Shown one piece after another: positions 1 through 8,156 of a stretch of DNA of 9,389 nt. Each line of letters starts with the position of its first letter. The stretch's first letter is position 1. A program made the position numbers and the translations under genes. The DNA comes from Actinomycetes bacterium (GTDB taxonomy: Bacteria > Actinomycetota > Acidimicrobiia > Acidimicrobiales > Microtrichaceae): NCBI GenBank assembly GCA_023450775.1, contig JAEXGP010000054.1, forward strand, positions 1 to 9,389, written 5' to 3'. The notes below the pieces were generated by a model that searched no databases, was not told the origin of the DNA, and saw nothing but the letters and a program-made list of their open reading frames with translations.

Positions 1-336
1 CGTGGCGGTCCGGTCCTGCCTGGTGCTCGCGCCACAGGCGGACGGGGCCGAGGTGGAGACCGTGTACAGCCTCGCGGTCGGACCCGACGGCGCCCCGGGG
101 CGGGTGGCCCAGGCGCTGCACGAGGAGCACGGCCTCCAGTGCGGGTTCTGCACGCCGGGGATCGTGGTGTCCATGACCGCCGCGCTCCGGGACGACCTCG
201 ACGTGGACGAGGCGCTCGACCAGGTGCTCGGCGGGCACCTCTGCCGCTGCACCGGCTACGTCAACGTGCGGGCGGCCGTGCGGCGGGCCTTCGCCGGCTC
301 CGCCGAGGGAGCAGGCGCCCGGACGGAGGACGACCG

Positions 337-340
<4 letters not shown>
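1..340 (+). CDS. Mo hydroxylase [2Fe-2S] small subunit, C-terminal part (xanthine dehydrogenase/CoxS family)
   Basis: This is the C-terminal 112 residues or so of the iron-sulfur subunit that passes electrons from the molybdenum site to FAD in xanthine dehydrogenase/CO dehydrogenase-type hydroxylases. The reading frame is open at the left edge, with complete codons from base 2. The visible part starts at RSCL, which normally carries the last cysteine of the N-terminal plant-type [2Fe-2S] cluster. It then has the C-terminal helical domain with both hallmark motifs, CGFCTPG (from residue 47 of the visible part) and CRCTGY (from residue 81), giving the four ligands of the second cluster. Family members are about 150-170 residues, so roughly a third is missing upstream. 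The stop codon overlaps the ATG of the large-subunit gene (ATGA, 337-340), so the two are co-translated. The FAD subunit that completes the complex is not in the window and may lie upstream. Confidence 0.93.
325..330 (+). promoter_or_regulatory. Ribosome binding site of the Mo hydroxylase large subunit
   Basis: GGAGGA lies six bases before the ATG at 337, inside the end of the small-subunit gene. It decides the start: the same frame stays open upstream to 139, but that stretch merely overlaps the small-subunit gene in another frame and lacks family similarity. Confidence 0.75.
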
Positions 341-2673
<2,333 letters not shown>

Positions 2674-2732
2674 TCCCGTTCGTGTTACGTGCCGGTGAAC
2701 CCTCGTCCGGCACCCTTCCCGCCCGCTCCGCG

Positions 2733-2751
2733 GTTCAACAGACTGTTGGAC
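2733..2751. promoter_or_regulatory. Candidate operator, inverted repeat abutting a start codon
   Basis: GTTCAACAGACTGTTGGAC is an inverted repeat with 9-base arms around a central A at 2742; eight of nine positions pair. It ends one base before the ATG at 2752 and sits in the 78-base gap after the Mo hydroxylase gene. The same core, GTTCAAC-NN-ACTGTTG, recurs at 8108-8123 in the other control region of the window. A dimeric repressor or activator is inferred; its family cannot be named from the site. Confidence 0.55.
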
Positions 2752-3972
2752 ATGAGCACACCCACACCCACCCCCGACCTGTGCCTCCGCGGCGGTCGCG
2801 TCATCGATCCCGAGCGAGGGATCGACGAGGTGACCGACGTCCTCATCGGTGGCGGGAAGATCCTGGCCGTCGGCTCGGCAACCGAGCACCTCGGCGTCCA
2901 GGAGCTCCCGTCAGAGGTGCAGATCGTGGACGTGACCGGGCTCGTCGTCACTCCCGGACTCATCGATCTCCACGCCCACGTGTACCCGGGCCTGGGGAAC
3001 TTCTGCGTCGGCCCCGACGAAGCGGGCGTCGAGCGCGGCGTGCCGATCGTCGTCGACGGCGGCACCAGCGGCACGGCGACCATCCGCCTGGCCCGCGACT
3101 GGCTCGAGGCCCTGCAGCCGAAGACCAGGGTGCTGTCGTTCGTGGACCCCTGCGTGCTGTACCTGGCCACGCACGACTTCATCTGCCACAAGCTCGAGAT
3201 CGCCAACGACCTCCGCAACCTGGACCTCGACGCGGCGGCCGCGGCGCTCGAGCTGCCCGACGTGGTCGGCTTCAAGGTGCGGGTCTGCCACGCCGGCGAC
3301 CCCGCCGAGTCGCCGTTCCTGGAGGGCGCCAAGTCCGTGGCCGGCGACCGACCGATCATGGTGCACCTCGGGCGCTTCCCCCACACGCCGTCGATCACCC
3401 CGCCGGTGCTGCTCGACTCGCTGCGGGCCGGCGACATCATCACCCACGCCTACCGGGGCGCCTCCGGCGTGTTCCCGTCGGGCAGCGACGAGGTGATCCC
3501 CGAGTTCCGCGGGGCCTACGAGCGCGGCGTGCTCCTGGACGTCGGGCACTCGGCCACCGACTTCCGCTTCGCGGACGCCCGCCGGCTGTACGAGCACGGC
3601 TTCAAGGTGACCTCGGCGTCCACGGACCTCAACATCTTCAACATCGACCGGGTGGTGGTCTCGCTGCCCGAGACGCTCTCGAAGATGCTGGTGCTCGGCT
3701 TCTCGCTGCAGGAGACGATCGCCATGGGGACGTGCAACACCGCGGCGGCCATCCGCCACTCGCACGAGCTGGGCAACCTGGACGTCGGCCGGTCCGCCGA
3801 GGTGTCGGTCATGCGCCTGGAGGAGGGCGAATGCCACCTCAGCGACGGCTACGAGACCGTCGTCGGGGACCGGCGGCTCGTGCCGGTCGGCTGCGTGCGC
3901 GCCGGCGAGTGGATCCCCGCCACCGCGGGGTTGGAACCGGAGCTGGCGCCCAAGGTGCTGGCCGCGGTCTGA
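2752..3972 (+). CDS. Amidohydrolase/deacetylase-family metallohydrolase (dihydroorotase-like)
   Basis: This 406-residue cytoplasmic metal-dependent hydrolase belongs to the amidohydrolase superfamily. A small N-terminal beta domain (CLRGGRVIDPERGID, residues 11-25) precedes the TIM barrel. The binuclear metal ligands are all visible: HAH (His74, His76), a probable carboxylated Lys175 in GFKVR, His205 in MVHLG, His232 in THAYRG, and the catalytic Asp292 in STDLN. The spacing matches the subgroup annotated as amidohydrolase/deacetylase (EF_0837/Atu3266-like). From memory, a few members have been shown to cleave small acetyl esters or amides, but natural substrates are mostly unknown. The frame is open back to GTG codons at 2689 and 2695, but similarity begins near residue 9 of the ATG start, so 2752 is preferred. 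No Shine-Dalgarno sequence precedes it; the operator-like palindrome occupies that place. The Rieske gene follows after 37 bases, probably in the same transcript. Family call is firm, substrate unknown. Confidence 0.87.
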   Translation: MSTPTPTPDLCLRGGRVIDPERGIDEVTDVLIGGGKILAVGSATEHLGVQELPSEVQIVDVTGLVVTPGLIDLHAHVYPGLGNFCVGPDEAGVERGVPIVVDGGTSGTATIRLARDWLEALQPKTRVLSFVDPCVLYLATHDFICHKLEIANDLRNLDLDAAAAALELPDVVGFKVRVCHAGDPAESPFLEGAKSVAGDRPIMVHLGRFPHTPSITPPVLLDSLRAGDIITHAYRGASGVFPSGSDEVIPEFRGAYERGVLLDVGHSATDFRFADARRLYEHGFKVTSASTDLNIFNIDRVVVSLPETLSKMLVLGFSLQETIAMGTCNTAAAIRHSHELGNLDVGRSAEVSVMRLEEGECHLSDGYETVVGDRRLVPVGCVRAGEWIPATAGLEPELAPKVLAAV

Positions 3973-3998
3973 CGCCACGCCACCGGATGCCACCGCCC

Positions 3999-4006
3999 GG
4001 AGGGAG
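3999..4006 (+). promoter_or_regulatory. Ribosome binding site of the Rieske oxygenase
   Basis: GGAGGGAG just upstream of ATG 4010 is the strongest Shine-Dalgarno sequence in the window and fixes that start. It contrasts with the preceding gene, which has none. Confidence 0.7.
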
Positions 4007-4009
4007 CGC

Positions 4010-5131
4010 ATGAGCACCACGGTCTCCACGGGGTCGCAGGTCGGGATCGCCCGGCCTGCGACCTCCGGGTTCTCACCCGGCGAGTGGGAGTTGCTCGCCG
4101 GGTGCTGGCACCCGGTCGCCCTGTCCGAGGAGCTCGACGCCGGCGGTGGCTCGGTGCTCGAGGAGGCCCGCCTGCCGGCCGCGCCGCCGCCCGGCGCCTT
4201 CCGCTCGGTGCTGCTCGACGTCGGCCTGGTGGCCTTCCGGGGCACCAACGGCGACGCCACCGTGCTGCTCGACCGCTGCCCGCACCGCGGCGCCCGGCTG
4301 TCAGACGGGGTCGTCGCCGACGGCTGCGTGACCTGCCCGTACCACGGCTTCACGTTCGACGGCGGCGGCCGGTGCGTGTCGGTGCCGTCGTCGCCGTCCA
4401 ACTCGATCCCACCCCGGATGCACCTGGAACCGCTCCCGGTCATCGAGCGGTACGGCATCGTCTGGACATGCCTGCGACCGGACCTGTCGGCCGCGATCGA
4501 CGACGGCCCGGCGGGCGACGGGCCGCTGCCGCCGTGGTCCCGGCTCGAGGAGGACGGCTTCCAGCGCGCCGGCTGCCGGCCGTTCGTGTGGGACGCCTCG
4601 GCGCAACGCCACGCCGAGAACTTCAACGACCAGGCGCACTTCCCGTACATCCATGCCGGCACCTTCGGCGTCGAGGACCCGATCGTGCCGCCGCTCGACG
4701 TGCGGGCCGAGGGCCGGCTGCTCAGCCTCGACGTGGCGATGGCCCAGCAGGAGCGCCAGACGTTCGACGGCTCGACCGAGTCGGCCGCGGTGCGCTACCG
4801 GTACCGGTGGCACCTGCCCTTCGCGTCGTGGCTGGAGATCGACTACCCGCACGGCGGCACGGAGCTCATCGGCGACGTGGCGGCGCCGGTGCACGCGGAC
4901 GCGTGCCGGGTCTACCTGGCCAACGCCCGGAACTTCGACACCGACCAGCCGGTCGACGACTGGGTGGCGTTCCAGGACGCGGTGAACGCCGAGGACCGCT
5001 GGATCGTGGAGCAGCTCGAACCGAGGGGCGTGCCGATCGAGATGGGGGTCGAGGTGCACGTGAAGGCGGACGCCATGTCGATCGCCGCCCGGCGGTGGTT
5101 CCGCTCGCACCTGGTGCCCGAAAGCGGCTGA
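4010..5131 (+). CDS. Rieske non-haem iron oxygenase, alpha subunit (VanA/PaO-like)
   Basis: This 373-residue protein is the terminal oxygenase of a Rieske system, expected to hydroxylate or O/N-demethylate an aromatic or heterocyclic substrate. The Rieske [2Fe-2S] domain carries CPHRG (Cys90, His92) and CPYHG (Cys109, His112), with the usual 16-residue gap. The catalytic domain has the mononuclear iron site in ENFNDQAHFPYIH: Asp207 bridges to the Rieske cluster of a neighbouring subunit, and His210 and His215 bind iron. An acidic residue near 323-329 (AEDRWIVEQ) should be the third ligand. The HFPYIH form and the single-subunit layout fit the VanA/pheophorbide-oxygenase branch rather than naphthalene-type alpha/beta dioxygenases, and no beta subunit is nearby. 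The first 25 residues are extra and probably disordered. No reductase or ferredoxin gene accompanies it in the window. The gene follows the deacetylase-family gene by 37 bases on the same strand. Confidence 0.9.
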   Translation: MSTTVSTGSQVGIARPATSGFSPGEWELLAGCWHPVALSEELDAGGGSVLEEARLPAAPPPGAFRSVLLDVGLVAFRGTNGDATVLLDRCPHRGARLSDGVVADGCVTCPYHGFTFDGGGRCVSVPSSPSNSIPPRMHLEPLPVIERYGIVWTCLRPDLSAAIDDGPAGDGPLPPWSRLEEDGFQRAGCRPFVWDASAQRHAENFNDQAHFPYIHAGTFGVEDPIVPPLDVRAEGRLLSLDVAMAQQERQTFDGSTESAAVRYRYRWHLPFASWLEIDYPHGGTELIGDVAAPVHADACRVYLANARNFDTDQPVDDWVAFQDAVNAEDRWIVEQLEPRGVPIEMGVEVHVKADAMSIAARRWFRSHLVPESG

Positions 5132-5152
5132 CGGGCCGCACCGACACTTCGA

Positions 5153-5170
5153 CCTCGCTCAGCCGCGAGG
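5153..5170. terminator. Possible terminator hairpin between convergent genes
   Basis: CCTCGC-TCAGCC-GCGAGG forms a six-base-pair GC-rich stem with a six-base loop. It lies in the 44-base gap between the Rieske gene and the VOC gene, which end facing each other. There is no U-tract on either strand, so classical intrinsic termination is uncertain; U-less hairpins are common in high-GC actinobacteria. Confidence 0.35.
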
Positions 5171-5175
5171 CTGGC

Positions 5176-5607
5176 TCAGTCGGCCTCGGCCGGCACGCAG
5201 ACCTCGAGCTCCATGCCGTCGGGGTCGCGGAAGAACAACGACCAGGTGTCGCCGCCGAGCAGCGTGATCTCCCCCACCTCGCCGCCGGCCGCGGGGATGC
5301 GTTGGAGGAGCTGTTCCAAAGCGTCCCGCGACGGCGCGGCCAGCCCGTAGTGGTCGACGGGACCGCGCCCACCGATCTGGGAGCGGTCCCCCACGAGCGA
5401 CTCGGCCGGCACCTCGGCGATGTTCATGGCGGACCCGGAACCCACGTCGATGATGGCCATGCGGGGGTGGTCCGGGCCCTTCGGGATCTCGGTCCGCACC
5501 GAGGCACCGAAGGCGTCGCGATAGAAGGCGATGATGCGGTCCAGGTCGGGCGTGCCCGTGGCGACGTGGTTGAACCCGACCGTGATCGGTCCCGTGAGCG
5601 GCTCCAT
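5176..5607 (-). CDS. VOC superfamily (glyoxalase/bleomycin-resistance/dioxygenase fold) protein
   Basis: This 143-residue protein has two beta-alpha-beta-beta-beta halves of the vicinal oxygen chelate fold. Candidate metal ligands sit at the usual places: His14 (FNHVATG) and Glu65 (NIAEVP) in the first half, His86 (DHYGLA) and Glu135 in the closing DPDGMELEV of the second. It could be an isomerase, lyase, ring-cleaving dioxygenase or binding protein; the fold alone does not decide. It is the last gene of the - strand operon, starting 26 bases after the Fe(II) oxygenase gene. ATG at 5607 is preferred because the similarity (TVGFNHVA) begins about nine residues in. Its Shine-Dalgarno sequence is weak, so translation may depend on coupling to the upstream gene. 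Confidence 0.87.
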   Translation of the reverse strand: MEPLTGPITVGFNHVATGTPDLDRIIAFYRDAFGASVRTEIPKGPDHPRMAIIDVGSGSAMNIAEVPAESLVGDRSQIGGRGPVDHYGLAAPSRDALEQLLQRIPAAGGEVGEITLLGGDTWSLFFRDPDGMELEVCVPAEAD

Positions 5608-5633
5608 GCCGCGAGCGTACGACGGCGGTGCGG

Positions 5634-6608
5634 TCAGGCGACCGTGATCGCGGCGATCTTGGCCTCCAGGAAGTCCCGGGCCCGGACGGGCTCGAACTCG
5701 TCGCCGTCGACCAGCGGGGCGATCATCGTGTCGTCGTCGGGCTCGCCGAAGAAGACGAGCGACATGAGGCCCTCCTCCGGGGTGGCCTCCGACGGCGGCA
5801 GGACCCGATGGCGCGACGAGCGCCAGCGGCCGCCCGACCACATCTCCAGCAGGTCGCCCACGTTGATCGTGAGCGAGCCCGGCACGTACTCGGCGTCGTG
5901 CCACTCCCCTGCGGCGTCCTGCACCTGCAGGCATCCAGTGCCCGGTTGGCGGTCCAGGATCGTGACGGTGCCGAAGTCCGTATGGGGTCCGATGCGGAAC
6001 TGGTTGTCCTGCACCGGTCCGGTCCGGACCAGCGGCGGGTACCAGTTGACGTTCATGACCGAGTCCGAGCTCGACTCGCGGTCGACGAAGTGCTCGGGGT
6101 CGTCCAGTCCCAGCGCCACCGCGCAGAGGCGCATCAGCTCGATGTGCAGCTCCTCGACCTGCCGGGTGTACTCCACCACCACGTCGCGCAGCCCGGCCGG
6201 TCCGCTCGGCCACGGCGTCGACATGGACGACGCCCGGCCGATCGCATCCATGCCCACCACGAACGACTCCTTCATGTCGGGCGGGGTGTCCTCGCCGAAG
6301 ATGTAGCCGTTGGCCTCCAGGCCGTACGGCACCCAGCCCCGATCGCCGAGCTGGTCGACGCGGATCGCCGTCTTCACGTCCTCGGGACCGGTGAAGAACT
6401 CGAGCAGCTCGGCGCGCAGCCGGCCGGGCAGCTCGGGGTCGATCCCGTGGTCGGTGATGACCATGAAGCCCATGTCGGACAGCGAGCGGTCGACCAGCGC
6501 CGCCACCCGGGCACGGTCCTCGCCGCTGCCGTCGAACCACGGCGCCAGCGAGATCGTGAGGATGCCGCCGTCGACGGCGGGTTCAGGGGTGTCCAGGTCG
6601 TCGGTCAC
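5634..6608 (-). CDS. Isopenicillin N synthase-family Fe(II) (2-oxoglutarate-type) oxygenase
   Basis: This 324-residue cytoplasmic oxygenase has an N-terminal DIOX_N-type region (FMVITDHGI near residues 48-56) followed by the double-stranded beta-helix. The iron triad is present: His209 and Asp211 in GPHTDFGTVT, and His267 in SSRHRV. It resembles the bacterial members annotated as isopenicillin N synthase family or 2-oxoglutarate/Fe(II) oxygenases, which hydroxylate or desaturate small molecules. Where the family usually has Arg-x-Ser to hold the co-substrate carboxylate, this protein reads Leu281-Met-Ser283, so the arginine is absent. That makes 2-oxoglutarate dependence uncertain. The start is GTG at 6608, supported by GAGGGAG six bases upstream and by lack of similarity before it. 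It lies between the MFS gene (25 bases before it) and the VOC gene (26 bases after it) in one operon. Confidence 0.9.
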   Translation of the reverse strand: MTDDLDTPEPAVDGGILTISLAPWFDGSGEDRARVAALVDRSLSDMGFMVITDHGIDPELPGRLRAELLEFFTGPEDVKTAIRVDQLGDRGWVPYGLEANGYIFGEDTPPDMKESFVVGMDAIGRASSMSTPWPSGPAGLRDVVVEYTRQVEELHIELMRLCAVALGLDDPEHFVDRESSSDSVMNVNWYPPLVRTGPVQDNQFRIGPHTDFGTVTILDRQPGTGCLQVQDAAGEWHDAEYVPGSLTINVGDLLEMWSGGRWRSSRHRVLPPSEATPEEGLMSLVFFGEPDDDTMIAPLVDGDEFEPVRARDFLEAKIAAITVA

Positions 6609-6614
6609 GGTTCG

Positions 6615-6621
6615 CTCCCTC
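6615..6621 (-). promoter_or_regulatory. Ribosome binding site of the Fe(II) oxygenase
   Basis: Read on the - strand, GAGGGAG lies six bases before GTG 6608. It selects this GTG, since the gene has no ATG near its start. Confidence 0.6.
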
Positions 6622-6633
6622 GGTTCTCTCGGT

Positions 6634-8043
6634 TCAGGTGCCGCCCTGCGACGACGGCATGCGACGGGCGGCGAAGGACGCCAGCACGGCGAACGTGGCG
6701 GCGACGAGCATGGTGACGCCGACCGCGGCGCCGAGCTGGTCGTCGAGGCGGGCGATCACGATCGCCGCGGCGGTCGTCCCGAGCGCGGTGCCGAGCAGGT
6801 TGGCGAGTTGGACCAGCGCCGTGGCCTCGCCCTCCCGACCGGTCGGCGCGCCTTCGACGGCGATGACCTGGCAGATCGTGAAGACCAGGCCGCAGCCGAA
6901 CGAGCCGAGGGCCGTGGCCGGGTACGCCAGCCAGAACGGCATCACCTCGAACACGAGCGACGCGGCGAGGACCAGACCTGCCGCGGCCACCAGCGCGCCG
7001 CCGGCGGCCACGCGGGGCCGCCGCGAGGCGGGCAGCCGGGCCTGGAACCACGAGCCGGCCGCCCAGAAGAAGGCGGCCACCGTGAGGGGAAGGCCGGCCT
7101 CGAGGATCGTGGAGCCGCGGACCTGGCGGAGCAGCAGCGGCAGGAAGTTCTCGGTGGTGAGGTAGGCGGCGCAGGCGGTCAGGGCGCAGGCGATCACCGC
7201 CGGCTTGCCGGGCCGCGCCACCCACGTGCCACGGGGCAGCGTCGCCCGGGCGCCGGGCATGAGCACGAGCAGCCCCACGGGGATGAGCAGCAGCCAGCGC
7301 GGGTCCGACGCGCTCCCGGCCAGCACCACGATGCCGAGCCCTGCGGCCAGCAGGGCGGGACCCCAGGCCGACGACTCGTCGGCGTCGCCGTCGGTCCCCT
7401 CGCCGACCGCGGACAGGTCGAGCGCCGGCCGGCGCATGATCTCGGGGATCAACAGCACGGCGCACAGGACGAGGATCGGGATGATCCCGGCGAAGATCCA
7501 CGGCCAGCCGACGGTCTCGACCAGCGTCGCCGAGATCGTCGGCCCGATCATCCCCGGGATGATGAAGACGGCCGACACCACGCCGAGCACCAGCGGCTGG
7601 AGCCGCAGCGGGTAGTAGCGGGCGATGATCACGAGCTGCAGGGTCAGCGTGGCCCCGGCACCGAGCCCGACGACGAAGCGCCCCGCTGCCACCTGGGCCA
7701 TCGTCGTGGCGAACGAGGTGGCGAGCAGCCCGACCGAGAACACCGACAGCGCGATCACCAGCGGCCGCAGGGTGCCGAAGCGGTCGGCCAGGCGGCCGCC
7801 GAACGGCGCCGCGAACACGCTCGCCACGAGCGGGGCAGCGATCGCTGCCCCGAAGAGCCCGACCCCACCCACGTCGTCGAGCACCGCGGGCATCGCCGTG
7901 GCGGCGCCGACGATCTCGAAGGCGTTGCACCCGAGCAGCACGACCGTGCCCACGGTGAGCACGGCGTATCGACGGCTGAACAGCTCGGAGAACCGCGCCC
8001 TGTCGTCGTCGTGGGCGCGCTCGTCCGGAACGGTGATCTCCAT
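6634..8043 (-). CDS. MFS transporter, drug:H+ antiporter type (DHA2-like)
   Basis: This 469-residue integral membrane protein has about 14 hydrophobic segments, the first near residues 27-50 and the last near 437-457, as in the 14-helix DHA2 antiporters. Motif A is clear after the second segment (GGRLADRFGTLR, residues 82-93). GPTISA in segment 5 (167-172) resembles the antiporter motif C, and WPWIF (180-184) fits the conserved WRWIF. An acidic linker (GEGTDGDADE, 214-223) separates the first six segments from the rest. Such proteins usually export small molecules by proton exchange, though some DHA2-like members take up substrates. It is the first gene of the - strand operon, so it probably moves the substrate or product of the oxygenase and VOC protein. 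It is divergent from the deaminase gene, across a control region holding an operator-like repeat. ATG 8043 has only a weak Shine-Dalgarno sequence. Confidence 0.88.
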   Translation of the reverse strand: MEITVPDERAHDDDRARFSELFSRRYAVLTVGTVVLLGCNAFEIVGAATAMPAVLDDVGGVGLFGAAIAAPLVASVFAAPFGGRLADRFGTLRPLVIALSVFSVGLLATSFATTMAQVAAGRFVVGLGAGATLTLQLVIIARYYPLRLQPLVLGVVSAVFIIPGMIGPTISATLVETVGWPWIFAGIIPILVLCAVLLIPEIMRRPALDLSAVGEGTDGDADESSAWGPALLAAGLGIVVLAGSASDPRWLLLIPVGLLVLMPGARATLPRGTWVARPGKPAVIACALTACAAYLTTENFLPLLLRQVRGSTILEAGLPLTVAAFFWAAGSWFQARLPASRRPRVAAGGALVAAAGLVLAASLVFEVMPFWLAYPATALGSFGCGLVFTICQVIAVEGAPTGREGEATALVQLANLLGTALGTTAAAIVIARLDDQLGAAVGVTMLVAATFAVLASFAARRMPSSQGGT

Positions 8044-8100
8044 CGGTCGCCAGCTCAGCGCAGGCAGGTCACGAACCCGGGTCGCACGTGTTGCGCGTCC

Positions 8101-8125
8101 GTGAACAGTTCAACGAACTGTTGAC
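8101..8125. promoter_or_regulatory. Candidate operator, inverted repeat in divergent promoter
   Basis: The core AACAGTTC-AAC-GAACTGTT (8104-8122) is a perfect 8-base inverted repeat. Pairing resumes at the outer GT...AC bases after one mismatch, giving 10 of 11 pairs over 25 bases. It contains GTTCAAC-NN-ACTGTTG (8108-8123), which matches the site at 2733-2748 in all but the two central bases. It ends 31 bases before the deaminase ATG and starts 57 bases upstream of the MFS start, so one regulator could control both directions. Confidence 0.6.
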
Positions 8126-8149
8126 GCGCCGCCCACCCGGCAGCACGCT
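8121..8149 (+). promoter_or_regulatory. Weak candidate promoter for the deaminase gene
   Basis: TTGACG (8121-8126) is a good -35 match and overlaps the right arm of the operator. CACGCT (8144-8149), 17 bases on, is a poor -10, seven bases before ATG 8157. That spacing would give a leaderless mRNA starting at or near the ATG, in line with the missing Shine-Dalgarno sequence. Confidence 0.25.
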
Positions 8150-8156
8150 GCGGACG

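Larger units (their letters stand above)
8044..8156. promoter_or_regulatory. Divergent control region between MFS and deaminase genes
   Basis: This 113-base noncoding gap lies between two genes read outward and must hold promoters for both. It contains the inverted repeat at 8101-8125. Neither start codon has a convincing Shine-Dalgarno sequence, which suggests leaderless or short-leader transcripts. No good -10 box is visible on the MFS side. Confidence 0.6.

Noticed and set aside
2752..2776. Short CACACC-type repeat at the start of the deacetylase-family gene
   Set aside because: It simply encodes a Thr-Pro-rich N-terminus and is too short to be a meaningful tandem repeat.
5569..5578. GTTGAAC resembling a half-site of the operator motif
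   Set aside because: It lies inside the VOC coding region (the FNH codons), has no paired half nearby, and is best explained by coding sequence.
4084..6306. 740-codon + strand frame across the Rieske gene and the convergent operon
   Set aside because: It crosses the convergent gene boundary and runs antisense to the VOC and Fe(II) oxygenase genes; Arg-rich composition and no domain mark it as a shadow frame.
5176..6540. Possible fusion of the VOC protein with a long N-terminal extension in the same frame
   Set aside because: The upstream part of this frame overlaps the Fe(II) oxygenase gene out of frame, has no domain, and VOC similarity begins right after ATG 5607.
6310..8124. 604-codon + strand frame opposite the MFS gene
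   Set aside because: The opposite strand encodes a clear multi-helix MFS protein; this frame is a low-complexity, charged and Gln/His-rich antisense reading.
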